The notes: generated by a model from the sequence alone, not told the origin. A stretch of DNA of 26,812 nucleotides from DASYYE01 sp035946955 (GCA_035946955.1 DASYYE010000512.1:1-26812); one strand, 5' to 3'; positions 1-7,663 are shown, numbered from the stretch's first letter. Numbers and translations are program-made.

Positions 1-5
1 AAGCC

Positions 6-97
6 GACTATGGGTGCGACACTGCTCATTAACCCAAGGGCGTGTGCGGCTACTGGGTGTGTGTGACTGCTAGCTGTGGTTGACTACTGGGTGCGAC
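6..97. repeat. Three imperfect copies of a GACTACTGGGTGCGAC-like motif
   Basis: Copies lie at 6-20, 48-67 and 82-97. All contain the core CTAxTGGGTG followed by a G/T/C-rich tail and GAC. They are in the non-coding leader of the first gene. No protein-coding signal is seen in 1-158. The function is unknown; regulatory iterons or leftover repetitive DNA are both possible. Confidence 0.35.
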
Positions 98-158
98 AGG
101 GGGCTCACGGTAAGCGATGACGCGGTGGCGTCAGAGCAACCCTGGACGGGGGAGGGTC

Positions 159-1010
159 ATGGGTCTGGTCATGGACTACGGTGGGACGGTCGAGGGATAC
201 GAGGCGGTGTCGCTCCCACTCGAGGGAGAGGCGGCCGGCGCCCGCCCCGCCGGAGGTGCCGTACTGCGGCGCCGCAGCGCCCGTCCCAGCAGGCGGGCTG
301 TCATGTATGTGCACTGCGTCGGTGACTCGTTCGTAACCGACGACCTCGTGAGCTGGTACACCGAGCGCCGCTTCCACTTCTACGCGGCTGACCTGCGCAA
401 GGTGGGAGCCGAAGAGCGCCCCCCCGGGGACGGCGCTGGCCCCGCCGCCGACCTGGCTGAGTGTTTCCGCTGCCTGGACGCGGCCATCGTGCACCTGCGG
501 GAGTCGGACGGGATCGACACCGTGGTCGTCTCCGCCCACGGGTCAGGTGCCCTGATCGCCGCTCTGTGGTGCCATGCCCGGCGCGGCAGCCAGCCCGTGG
601 ACGCGCTGGTGCTTGCCGCGCCCCGTTTCGGCGTGGGTTCGGCGTGGCTGCGCCGCTCCCGTGTGGCCAGTACGGGCCCGGCGGCGCGTCGGCCGCCGTT
701 GCCGCTGCTCGCCGCGGTCCAGCACCGGGTGCGGCGCGGCCTCAAGATCGCATGCCCGGTGCTCGTGATGTGCCCGGCCAAGGGATGGGACAGCCCAGGC
801 GGCACCGGCGGGTTGCTGCTGGTGGCGCGGCTGGCTACCGGTGGGCGCGTCACGACCCGGCTGGGCGAGCATGTGACCTGGCTGAAACTGGGCAGCGGGC
901 TGCCGGCAGGCCCGGTGCCGGACGGGTCGGACCGCAAGCGGTTCTTTGACGAGCTGGGCCGCTGGCTGGGCGCATACCTGACCGGGCAGGTCCGCGACCA
1001 GTTGCTCTGA
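159..1010 (+). CDS. Alpha/beta-hydrolase-fold protein with degenerate nucleophile elbow
   Basis: The protein resembles actinobacterial serine-hydrolase-type alpha/beta hydrolases. A strand with FYAADLRKVG matches the usual 'FYxxDLRxxGRS' block, then comes the elbow region VVVSAHGSGALIAALW, then VDALVLAAP, and finally FDELGRWLGAYL as the last helix. In active members the elbow reads GHSxGG. Here it reads AHGSGA, so the nucleophile position is glycine and the adjacent serine is out of register. The start at 159 is chosen because a strong GGGGGAGG ribosome site (148-155) lies just upstream; ATG 117 lacks one and ATG 171 is a close alternative. The gene runs convergently with the molybdoenzyme gene. 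The fold assignment is fairly firm; the substrate is unknown and catalytic activity doubtful. Confidence 0.75.
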   Translation: MGLVMDYGGTVEGYEAVSLPLEGEAAGARPAGGAVLRRRSARPSRRAVMYVHCVGDSFVTDDLVSWYTERRFHFYAADLRKVGAEERPPGDGAGPAADLAECFRCLDAAIVHLRESDGIDTVVVSAHGSGALIAALWCHARRGSQPVDALVLAAPRFGVGSAWLRRSRVASTGPAARRPPLPLLAAVQHRVRRGLKIACPVLVMCPAKGWDSPGGTGGLLLVARLATGGRVTTRLGEHVTWLKLGSGLPAGPVPDGSDRKRFFDELGRWLGAYLTGQVRDQLL

Positions 1011-1072
1011 GCCCTACGGCGGGCTGATAACAGCAACAGGCGCTGGGCGCCGTGCCCCCACTGCCCCGTGTC

Positions 1073-2866
1073 TCACTGCACAGTCACTGTGACCGCTGGG
1101 TATCCGCTGGCGCCGTTCGGCTCCGGCGGAACCTGCAGCGCGGTCTGGGTGTAGCCGGTGGCATCGGTGGCGCGCGCCTCGATCGTGTGGCTGCCCGGAG
1201 TCGCGTCCCAGTACCAGACCCACTGACGCCAGGTGTCGATTCCGGGGACCGACGCCAGTTGGGCCTGGTGCCATGGGCCGCTGTCCACCCGCACCTCGAC
1301 CGCATCGACCCCCTTGTGCTGTGCCCAGGCCACGCCCGCGACGGGCGTACGCCCGGCCTTGGGGGAGTTGCTGGCGAGGCTCGGCACGTCAATGCGCGAC
1401 TCGGTCTTGATCGGGGCCTGCTGGGACCAGCCACGCGGCACCCAGTAACCCTGCGCATCCGCCCACCTGGTCACCTCGATGTCAGTGACCCACTTGCAGG
1501 CCGACACGTACCCGTACAGCCCCGGCACCACCAAGCGGACCGGGAACCCGTGCGCGACCGGCAGCGCGTGACCGTTCATGGCCACCGCCAGCAGCGCGTC
1601 CCGCCCGTCCATCACCGTCTGGACCGGTGTGCCGGAGGTGAACCCGTCCACGGAGGTGCACAGCAACTGCTGGGCACCCGCCCGGATGCCCGCCTCCCGC
1701 AGCACACCCGCGAGGCTCGGGCCAAGCCACTTGGCATTGCCGATGTAGGGGCCGCCCACCGGGTTGGACACGCAGCACAGCGTGACGTAGTCCTCGATCA
1801 GCGGCCTGTGCAGCAGGTCCTGGAAGGTGAGCGTCATCTCGCGCTCGACCATGCCGTGGATCCGCAGGGTCCAGCTCTCCGGAGCCACCTGCGGCAGGAC
1901 CAGGGCGGTGTCCACCCGGTAGAACGAGGACGCCGGGGTGATGAACGAGCTCAGGCCGGGGATGTGCAGGTCCGCGCCAGCAGGCACCGGCGGGACAGTC
2001 TCGCTCGGCCGTGGCAGCCGCAGCGACGCCTGGGCCCGCGCCACGCTGGTCCGCTCCGCCAGGGCACGCCCTGCCAGCCCGGTCACGCCCGCCGCCCCGA
2101 TCGCCAGCGAACTGACCACGAGGAAGCTGCGGCGCCCCGGCTCCACAGGGGAGGGAGCGGGCGTCCGGGGCCCCGGAGGAACCCAGTTCGCACCAGGGGC
2201 GTCCGCGCTGTCTGCGGGCCCCGCCCCGCTTGCCTTCGCCGCTCCCGCCCCAGCCAGCGGGGACGTCCGCGTTGACTCGCCTTCCAGTGTGTTCGCGGCT
2301 TGCGGTCCCGGACCGGGGGACGGCTGGGTTTTGTCAGAACCCGGCGGTACCGGGGACGACGCCGCAGCTCTTCCGGCCGCATCAGGTGCCGTGACCTTGT
2401 CCGCGGCCCGGACCATGGCGACCAGCGCGAGCACCCCGGCCGCACCGCCGGCCAGGGCCGGCAGGACCGCTGCTGCGGTCACGGTGGGCCGGGTCAGCGC
2501 GGCTGCCAGCGCGACCACGGTGAACAGGGTCAGCCCGGCGAGCCCCCAGGCGAGGCGGCGCACCGCTGCGATGCCGATGGCCGCGGCGAACACCGCGAGC
2601 ATGACCAGGATGCCGCCGACCAGCACGGTCTTGTCGTGGGAACCGAACTCGGCGATCGCGAAGTTCTTCACCGGTGCCGGCGTCTGGTCGATCGCGGCAG
2701 CGCCCACCGTGGCCACGGGGGAGAACTGGGGCCCGATGAGCCCGGCGACCAGCTGGCCAACACCGAGTGCCACGGCAGCGGTGATCAGCCCGGTGACTGC
2801 ACCACGCCAGGCACGGTCCGCGGGCAGGTGGCTGCGGGATATTGGAGCTTCAGCAGGCGATTTCAC
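1073..2866 (-). CDS. Membrane-anchored sulfite-oxidase-family molybdopterin oxidoreductase
   Basis: The protein has 597 residues. Four hydrophobic segments lie at about 21-45, 78-101, 104-124 and 128-152, followed by a Pro/Ala/Ser-rich linker (about 155-243). An RRSFLVVSSLAIGAAG segment (245-260) looks like a Tat-type or fifth membrane segment. The oxidoreductase domain follows. TLCCVSNPVGG (about 362-372) carries the likely molybdenum-ligand cysteine, C365, aligned with the C-x-x-N of sulfite oxidases. VPGLYGYVSACKWV and the C-terminal Mo-co dimerisation-type beta domain (about 500-597) complete the family pattern. The catalytic part should face outside the membrane. The start is GTG 2866; a predicted ECF promoter ends only 7 bases before it, so the mRNA may be leaderless. 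It lies divergent from sigK-rskA, probably in the same regulon. The substrate cannot be read from the sequence. Confidence 0.88.
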   Translation of the reverse strand: MKSPAEAPISRSHLPADRAWRGAVTGLITAAVALGVGQLVAGLIGPQFSPVATVGAAAIDQTPAPVKNFAIAEFGSHDKTVLVGGILVMLAVFAAAIGIAAVRRLAWGLAGLTLFTVVALAAALTRPTVTAAAVLPALAGGAAGVLALVAMVRAADKVTAPDAAGRAAASSPVPPGSDKTQPSPGPGPQAANTLEGESTRTSPLAGAGAAKASGAGPADSADAPGANWVPPGPRTPAPSPVEPGRRSFLVVSSLAIGAAGVTGLAGRALAERTSVARAQASLRLPRPSETVPPVPAGADLHIPGLSSFITPASSFYRVDTALVLPQVAPESWTLRIHGMVEREMTLTFQDLLHRPLIEDYVTLCCVSNPVGGPYIGNAKWLGPSLAGVLREAGIRAGAQQLLCTSVDGFTSGTPVQTVMDGRDALLAVAMNGHALPVAHGFPVRLVVPGLYGYVSACKWVTDIEVTRWADAQGYWVPRGWSQQAPIKTESRIDVPSLASNSPKAGRTPVAGVAWAQHKGVDAVEVRVDSGPWHQAQLASVPGIDTWRQWVWYWDATPGSHTIEARATDATGYTQTALQVPPEPNGASGYPAVTVTVQ

Positions 2867-2873
2867 GTTTGAT

Positions 2874-2899
2874 ATTCGTAGCCACCCTCTGGACGGGTT
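2874..2899 (-). promoter_or_regulatory. ECF (SigK-type) promoter of the molybdoenzyme gene
   Basis: On the minus strand AACC (2896-2899) is followed by 17 bases and CGAAT (2874-2878). This is the same -35/-10 pair, one base different in spacing, as the promoter facing sigK. CGAAT is the -10 type known for mycobacterial SigK. Transcription would begin about at the GTG codon, implying a leaderless message. Confidence 0.5.
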
Positions 2900-2912
2900 G
2901 GGTGAGGTAGCA

Positions 2913-2937
2913 AACCAATCGGGCTACAGTCTCGAAT
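2913..2937 (+). promoter_or_regulatory. ECF (SigK-type) promoter of the sigK-rskA operon
   Basis: AACC (2913-2916), 16 bases, then CGAAT (2933-2937), about 28 bases before the sigK start. It matches the divergent promoter almost exactly, suggesting autoregulation and coordinated control with the oxidoreductase gene. Confidence 0.5.
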
Positions 2938-2965
2938 CTAACCATGAGAAGACAAGGACTCCAGG

Positions 2966-3547
2966 ATGACGGAAGAGCTGGCGGGCGGGCATCAGGGCGG
3001 CGTGTCACCCGCTGCTGACCTGGCCGTCCTGCTCAACCTGGTGGCACGCGGCGACGAGGAGGCGTTCGCGGCCCTGTACGACCAGAGTGCGGCCTGGGTG
3101 TTCGGGCTCGCGTCGCGGGTCGTCCGTGACCCAGCCCAGGCGGAGGAGGTGACCCAGGAGGTGCTGCTGGAAGTATGGCGCACGGCCTCCCGGTTCGACC
3201 CCCTTCAGGGCAGTGCGCGGTCATGGCTCATGACCATGGCCCACCGCCGGGCCGTGGACCGGGTTCGTTCAGCACAGGCGGCAGCCGACCGTGAGATGCG
3301 CTCCGCCACCGCCACGACCGACTACGACGTCGTGGCCGAGGAAGTGGAAACGCGGCTGGACGCCCAGCGGGTCCGCCGGTGCCTTGACTCGCTCACCGAC
3401 CTGCAGCGGGAGTCCGTGACCCTTGCCTACTACGGCGGTCATACCTACCGTGAGGTGGCGAGCTTGCTGGGGGTGGCGGTCGGCACAGTGAAGACGCGCA
3501 TGCGCGACGGGCTGATCCGGCTCCGCGACTGTTTGGGGCCGTCATGA
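2966..3547 (+). CDS. sigK: ECF RNA polymerase sigma factor, SigK type
   Basis: The protein has 193 residues with sigma region 2 at about 22-100 (EEVTQEVLLEVWRTASRFDP, then SARSWLMTMAHRRAVDRVR) and region 4 at about 135-190 (LTDLQRESVTLAYYGGHTYREVASLLGVAVGTVKTRMRDGL, a classic helix-turn-helix). Cysteines sit at 139 and 189, exactly 50 residues apart. Mycobacterium tuberculosis SigK has a redox-sensitive pair C133/C183 with the same spacing. The stop overlaps the rskA start by ATGA, the usual sigma/anti-sigma coupling. It probably transcribes its own operon and the divergent molybdoenzyme gene. ECF identity is very secure; assignment to the SigK subgroup rests on its anti-sigma partner, promoter type and cysteine spacing. 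Confidence 0.88.
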   Translation: MTEELAGGHQGGVSPAADLAVLLNLVARGDEEAFAALYDQSAAWVFGLASRVVRDPAQAEEVTQEVLLEVWRTASRFDPLQGSARSWLMTMAHRRAVDRVRSAQAAADREMRSATATTDYDVVAEEVETRLDAQRVRRCLDSLTDLQRESVTLAYYGGHTYREVASLLGVAVGTVKTRMRDGLIRLRDCLGPS

Positions 3548-4287
3548 CATTCGCTGACCCGCACACCCTCGCCGGAGCCTACGCCCTGGACGCGCTCACC
3601 AATAGTGACCGCACCGCATTCGAGCGTCATATCCGCACCTGCGACCCGTGCCGCCAGGAGGCCGCCAGCCTGCGCGAGGCCGCTACGCGGCTTGGCACGG
3701 CCGCCGCGGCGGCGCCGCCGCCCCGGCTACGCGAGGCCGTGCTGGCACAGGCCAAGCGCACCCGGCAGGTGTCGCCCCTGCGCGGCGGGGCTGGGGCCGG
3801 GGCCCGGGGCAGGTCCGGCTGGCAGCTGGCTCCCCGGCTGGCCGTGGCACTGGCGGGTTTGTTCATCCTGCTGGTGCTCGGGGCGGGCGGGCTGATCCTC
3901 AGCACGCAGCACCGGCTCGGCGAGGAACTCGCGCGTGGCACCGCGGTCGCCGAGGTGCTCACCGCCCCGGACGCGACCATGTTCCACGTGAACGCGTCGG
4001 ACGGGGGCAGCGCCACGGTAGTGATGTCGCACGCCAAGCGGGCGCTGGTGCTGACCACCGCCAGCCTGCGTGCCCTGCCGGGCACCGAGCGGTACGAGGT
4101 GTGGCTGATGGGCCCCGCGGGCGCGCGTTCCGCCGGGATGCTGCCCGTCCCTCGGCACGGGATGACCTCACCGGTCGTGGTCACGGGCCTGCTGGCGGGG
4201 GAGCGGCTCGGTGTGACCGTCGAACCGGCCGCTGGCACACCGCAGCCCAGCGCACACCCGGTGATCATGGTCGCCCTGCCGGACTGA
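3544..4287 (+). CDS. rskA: Membrane anti-sigma-K factor RskA
   Basis: The protein has 247 residues. The N-terminal sigma-binding domain contains H29-x3-C33-x2-C36 (FERHIRTCDPC), the zinc-associated anti-sigma motif. A single membrane helix lies at about 98-120 (LAVALAGLFILLVLGAGGLIL). The extracytoplasmic C-terminal domain (about 130-247) has the RskA signature: ATVVMSHAKRALVLTTASLRALP followed by YEVWLMGPAGARSAGMLP. It should hold SigK inactive at the membrane until it is proteolysed or the SigK cysteine pair changes state. Translation is coupled to sigK by the ATGA overlap. No motif is missing. Confidence 0.9.
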   Translation: MTFADPHTLAGAYALDALTNSDRTAFERHIRTCDPCRQEAASLREAATRLGTAAAAAPPPRLREAVLAQAKRTRQVSPLRGGAGAGARGRSGWQLAPRLAVALAGLFILLVLGAGGLILSTQHRLGEELARGTAVAEVLTAPDATMFHVNASDGGSATVVMSHAKRALVLTTASLRALPGTERYEVWLMGPAGARSAGMLPVPRHGMTSPVVVTGLLAGERLGVTVEPAAGTPQPSAHPVIMVALPD

Positions 4288-4332
4288 CGCGCGTGGCTCC
4301 GGGCCAAGGTGCCGGCTGGGTGGACTAACGTG

Positions 4333-5079
4333 ATGACGGTGAAAGCACCTCCGGAGGCGCAACTCAAACTGCTCGACCTCGCTGAGCTGGATACTGAGCT
4401 GAACCGGCTCGAGCACAGACGGCGGGCCCTGCCTGAAGCCCAGGAGTATGACAAGGCCCAGGCGCGCGACGCCGAGCTGCGGGACGAGCTCGCCACCCTG
4501 GAGGCGCAGTCCAGCGACCTCGGGCGGGAGCAGGCCAAGGCCGAACGCGACGTCGAGCAGGTCCGGACCCGGATCGAGCGGGACCGTACCCGGCTGGACG
4601 CTGGGCAGGTTTCCGCGGCCCGGGAGCTGGAGAACCTCCAATCCGAGATCGCCTCGCTGGAACGGCGCCAGGGTGACCTGGAGGACGTCGTCCTGGAGGT
4701 CATGGAGCGTGCCGAGGCCCTCAGCGGCCGGCGTGACGCGCTCACCGCCGAGCGTGAAGAACTCGCGGGGCGGCTGACGGAGCTGGCCGCAGCGCGCGAC
4801 GCCGCGCTCGGCGATATCGCCGGGCAGGGCGCCAAGGCCAGTGAGCAGCGTGCCGCGATCGCTGTCGAGGTGCCCGGGACGTTGCTGGAGCTCTATGACA
4901 AGCTGCGCGCCCAGCACGGGGTGGGGGCTGCCGCGCTGCGGCGGGGCCGGTGTGAAGGCTGCCACCTCTCGCTCAACACGGTCGAACTGGGCCAGATCCG
5001 TGCCGCGCCCCCAGACGAGGTGCTGCGTTGTGAGGAGTGCCGGCGCATTCTGGTCCGCACTCCAGAGTCCGGCCTGTGA
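4333..5079 (+). CDS. Coiled-coil protein with C-terminal C4 zinc ribbon
   Basis: About 248 residues. An N-terminal block (LLDLAELDTELNRLEHRRRALPE) leads into a long heptad-rich coiled-coil hairpin (about 20-175), then a C4 zinc ribbon with CEGC at 207-210 and CEEC at 233-236. This is the widespread actinobacterial 'C4-type zinc ribbon' family that regularly sits beside RNase H genes; a nucleic-acid-related role is usually assumed but unproven. ATG 4333 is chosen because homologues begin shortly before the LLDL block; in-frame GTG codons at 4309 and 4330 are alternatives. Its stop overlaps the RNase H start (GTGA), so the two are co-translated. Confidence 0.85.
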   Translation: MTVKAPPEAQLKLLDLAELDTELNRLEHRRRALPEAQEYDKAQARDAELRDELATLEAQSSDLGREQAKAERDVEQVRTRIERDRTRLDAGQVSAARELENLQSEIASLERRQGDLEDVVLEVMERAEALSGRRDALTAEREELAGRLTELAAARDAALGDIAGQGAKASEQRAAIAVEVPGTLLELYDKLRAQHGVGAAALRRGRCEGCHLSLNTVELGQIRAAPPDEVLRCEECRRILVRTPESGL

Positions 5080-5540
5080 CCCGGCGGCTCCTCGTCGAGG
5101 CGGACGGCGGCTCCCGCGGGAACCCTGGGAGCGCCGGATACGGTGCGGTCGTCCGCGACCTGGCTACCGGTGAGGTGCTGGCGGAGGTCAGCGAGTCGCT
5201 CGGGCGGGCCACGAACAACGTGGCTGAGTACTCGGGACTGATCGCTGGGCTGCGGGCTGCGGCTGCGATCGCGGCGGGTGCGGACGTCGAGGTCCGGATG
5301 GACTCCAAGCTGGTGGTTGAGCAGATGTCCGGGCGCTGGCAGATCAAGCACCCTGGGCTGAGGCCGCTGGCCGCTGAGGCTGCGCAGGTCGCCCGGGGGC
5401 TCGGCCGGGTTTCGTACACCTGGGTGCCCCGGGCTCGCAATGCGCACGCCGACCGGCTCGCTAATGAAGCCATGGACAGGGCCGCTTCCGGGGGCGCTGG
5501 AGCGACCGAGCGTGCGACGGGCCGGCTCCCGCACGGCTGA
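5076..5540 (+). CDS. RNase HI, single-domain form
   Basis: The protein has 154 residues and cleaves the RNA strand of RNA-DNA hybrids. All four acidic residues of the RNase HI active site are visible: D10 in VEADGGSRGNPG, E51 in NNVAEYSGL, D76 in RMDSKLV and D126 in NAHADRLAN. Start GTG 5076 overlaps the upstream stop by four bases. Many actinobacterial homologues continue into a CobC-like acid phosphatase domain; this one stops after a short Ala/Gly/Arg tail, and no phosphatase remnant is seen in 5541-5700. The zinc-ribbon/RNase H/rnpB order is a recognisable actinobacterial neighbourhood. Confidence 0.9.
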   Translation: MTRRLLVEADGGSRGNPGSAGYGAVVRDLATGEVLAEVSESLGRATNNVAEYSGLIAGLRAAAAIAAGADVEVRMDSKLVVEQMSGRWQIKHPGLRPLAAEAAQVARGLGRVSYTWVPRARNAHADRLANEAMDRAASGGAGATERATGRLPHG

Positions 5541-5700
5541 TTGCCCGCGGCCGGTGCGTGGCTTGCTGGCGCCAGGCCGCCGCCGGGTATGTGTGTCGGG
5601 CATTGCCGCTGGCACAGCGGGATCGGCGCACGGACTGCCGGATCGGTGGGCATTGTGGGCCGCCGGAGATGCTGGCGAGCGCCTATGCTGGCTCTGCGGC

Positions 5701-6095
5701 GGGTGAGTCGGCCGGGCGGCCGCGGCAGGGCTTCGGTCCTGTCGAGGAAGGTCCGGGCTCCGCAGGGCAGGGTGGTCGGTAACGCCGACCCGGGGTGATC
5801 CGCGGGACAGTGCCACAGAAAGCAGACCGCCCCCGGCCTGGCCAGGGGTAAGGGTGAAACGGTGGTGTAAGAGACCACCAGCGCCGCAGGTGACTGCGGC
5901 GGCTCGGTAAACCCCACCCGGAGCAAGGTCAAAAGGGAGGTTTCGGCCTCCTGCGCGAGTGTTTGAGGGCGGCCCGCCCGAGCTCGCGGGTAGACCGCAG
6001 GAGGCCGTCAGCAATGGCGGTCCTAGATGGATGGCCGCCACCCCGCATCACGCGGGGTACAGAACCCGGCCTACAGGCCGACTCACCCGCCGCCT
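5701..6095 (+). ncRNA. rnpB: RNase P RNA (type A), complete
   Basis: This is the catalytic RNA that removes 5' leaders from pre-tRNAs. The 5' strand GGGTGAGTCGGC (5701-5712) pairs with GCCGACTCACCC (6077-6088), forming P1. Conserved blocks include TCGAGGAAGGTCCGGGCTCC (about 5740-5760), CACAGAAAGCAGACCGCC (about 5814-5832), GGTAAACCCCACC, GAGTGTTTGAGGGCGGCCC and CAGAACCCGGCCTACAGGCC near the 3' end. A TATGCT at 5684-5689 may be the -10 box; no clear -35 is seen. The 3' portion (from 5864) is duplicated at 25212-25454, implying that an element integrated here and replaced the gene's 3' end. The product should still be functional because P1 and the core are intact. Confidence 0.95.
5864..6095 (+). 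repeat. Left copy of rnpB 3' segment (candidate att site)
   Basis: This segment aligns with 25212-25454. The first 22 bases (5864-5885 and 25212-25233) are identical and lie in and beside a small rnpB hairpin (GGTGGT...ACCACC). Downstream identity is broken mainly in three hairpin tips. It is the likely left attachment site of the island. Confidence 0.7.
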
Positions 6096-6163
6096 GAACT
6101 GGGGAACTGGCTTGGGTCATGACCTTTTGGTGTGGGTGTCCCCGGGAGCGAGGTCCGGGTCTG

Positions 6164-6181
6164 GTAGCCGTCGTCGGCTAC
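6164..6181. terminator. Hairpin after the 3' end of the SARP gene
   Basis: GTAGCCG (6164-6170), loop TCGT, CGGCTAC (6175-6181) make a perfect 7-bp stem. It lies between rnpB and the end of the minus-strand regulator gene. There is no T-tract on either side, so a terminator role is only possible. Confidence 0.3.
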
Positions 6182-6248
6182 GCGAGGCGCCTCCGGCGCG
6201 GCTTGTGCAGACCGATGACGACCGTTCTGGGTTGACGGTCTTGGTTGG

Positions 6249-7388
6249 TCAAGCGGAGCCCGCGTTGGTCGTCTGGGGTCGTCTTGGGCTGTTGCCGCGA
6301 GTGGTAAGGGGTGTGACCAAGCGGAGTGTGGGGCCTTTCGGCGGATGGAGGTATGCCAGTGCTGGGGCGAGATTACGGAGGAGTGCCACTCGGGCGGCGG
6401 TGAGTTCTGGCCCAGGGGTGGTGGCTAGTTCTTGGTTGAGGAGCCGGCGGGTCTCTTCGTAGGCGGCGAGGGCGGCGGCGCGGTTGCCTGTGGCGGCTAG
6501 GGCCAGGATGAGGCTGGCGCGGGATTGTTCGTCGAGGGGGTCGCGTTCGGACAGGGCGTGCAGGTAGGGGAGGGCCCGGTGGTCTTGGCTTATGGTGGCG
6601 GCGGCACGTGCGTAGCTGAGTACGGCTGCTTTGTGTTCGCGTATTGAGCTGGTGACCAGGGGGTGGCTGGTGAGTACGGTCAGGCCGGCGAGTGGCTGGC
6701 CCCGCCAGGTGCGCAGTGCCTGTTCGTAGAGGTCACAGGCAGTGACGGCGTCGCCTGAGAGGGTTGCCTGGTCTGCCTTCCTGCCCAGGGCGCGGAAGGA
6801 ATGCAGGTCGGTCTCGGTAGTGGGGTGGATCTGGTAGGCCGGGCCTTCGCGGCGGATGAGGCCATGGCGGGGTGGTGCGAAGGCAGCTCGGAGTCGGCTG
6901 ACGTAGGTGTGGATCATGGCGGCTGCGGTAGGAGGCGGGTCGTCCGCCCACAGTGCGTCGATGATGTCGTCACGTGGCAGGAGCGTGAGGGGATCGGCTG
7001 CGAGCAGGGCCAGCACAGCTTGCCGGTGTGGCGGCCCGAGCCGTACCAGCTGCCCTTCACGCCATACTGCGAGCGGGCCCAGCAGTTGCACTCGGATCCT
7101 GGGCGCCGACTGCGGGCTTGCGCTTGCGGTGGCCCGTGTGTCCCGGCCGTGACTGACATCCTCCGCGCCTGGGCGGGGCAGCAGAGCCGCCGGGGTCAAG
7201 CCAAGGGCTGTAGCGATCCGCTGGGTGGTGCCCCCGTGGGGGCGGGTGGTGGTGCCTTGTTCGAGTGCCCGGATGACGCTGATGCTCACCCCTGTCATAA
7301 CGGCGAGTTCACGCTGTGTGAGCCCCGCTTCACGGCGTTTTTGGCGGACCCGCATAGCAAGTTGTGACGTCCCCGTTGGCTCCGGCAT
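6249..7388 (-). CDS. XRE-SARP fusion transcriptional regulator
   Basis: About 379 residues. An N-terminal XRE/Cro helix-turn-helix (about 10-66: MRVRQKRREAGLTQRELAVM, then ISVIRALEQG) is followed by an OmpR-type winged helix of the SARP class (about 105-190: VQLLGPLAVWREGQ, RQAVLALLAADP, DDIIDALWADDPP, IHTYVSRLRAAF). A bacterial transcriptional activator domain follows (about 197-345: DLHSFRALGRKADQATL, ALRTWRGQPLAGL, SERDPLDEQSRASLILALAATGNRAAALAAYEETRRLL). Start ATG 7388 has a clean AAAGGAG ribosome site about 10 bases upstream; the longer in-frame extension to 7550 has none. It is divergent from the secreted-protein operon and is its most likely regulator. Two DNA-binding domains in one chain could let it read both palindromic and direct-repeat sites. 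The target is inferred from position only. Confidence 0.85.
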   Translation of the reverse strand: MPEPTGTSQLAMRVRQKRREAGLTQRELAVMTGVSISVIRALEQGTTTRPHGGTTQRIATALGLTPAALLPRPGAEDVSHGRDTRATASASPQSAPRIRVQLLGPLAVWREGQLVRLGPPHRQAVLALLAADPLTLLPRDDIIDALWADDPPPTAAAMIHTYVSRLRAAFAPPRHGLIRREGPAYQIHPTTETDLHSFRALGRKADQATLSGDAVTACDLYEQALRTWRGQPLAGLTVLTSHPLVTSSIREHKAAVLSYARAAATISQDHRALPYLHALSERDPLDEQSRASLILALAATGNRAAALAAYEETRRLLNQELATTPGPELTAARVALLRNLAPALAYLHPPKGPTLRLVTPLTTRGNSPRRPQTTNAGSA

Positions 7389-7467
7389 AGCCGAGTTGCT
7401 CCTTTCCTTGGGCCGGGGTTTGCCGGAACCCACGGCTGTGGCCCCCGTCGGCATTATGTGCGCAACA

Positions 7468-7485
7468 GCTCTGGAACACCAGAGC
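7468..7485. promoter_or_regulatory. Perfect palindrome upstream of SARP gene, candidate operator
   Basis: GCTCTGG, AACA, CCAGAGC: 7-bp arms with a 4-base spacer, 80-97 bases upstream of the regulator's start. It is suitable for an XRE-type dimer, possibly autoregulation. Confidence 0.4.
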
Positions 7486-7649
7486 TTTACCCGAGCCCTG
7501 GTATTTACCCCAGCCCGCAGGAGTGTGGTCGCGTCACGCTGCCACGACATGCCGCCCTCACGCCCGCGAGAGCGCCGAGCGGCCAGCGGGGTTGGGTGAT
7601 CCAGGGACGGGAGTCGGCACGCGCGGGGCGCTCGGTTCTGGGTTCGGAG

Positions 7650-7663
7650 TGGTCACTTGACCA
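7650..7663. promoter_or_regulatory. Perfect palindrome upstream of secreted-protein operon, candidate operator
   Basis: TGGTCA, CT, TGACCA: 6-bp arms with a 2-base spacer, about 120 bases before the operon's first start codon. It is a candidate binding site for the divergent regulator. Confidence 0.4.

Noticed and set aside
1052..2275. Plus-strand open frame of 407 codons opposite the molybdoenzyme
   Set aside because: Arg/Pro/His-rich low-information translation; the minus strand carries a complete family signature.
3627..4835. Long minus-strand open frame (402 codons) across rskA and the zinc-ribbon gene
   Set aside because: Ser/Arg/Ala-rich composition and exact opposition to two well-recognised genes mark it as a GC-rich shadow.
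4893..6041. Long minus-strand open frame over RNase H and rnpB
   Set aside because: It crosses a structural RNA gene and has no ribosome site or family resemblance.
5959..6462. Plus-strand open frame starting inside rnpB
   Set aside because: It begins in the conserved RNase P RNA core and runs antisense to the SARP gene; the similar frame at 25252-25464 in the second rnpB copy has the same explanation.
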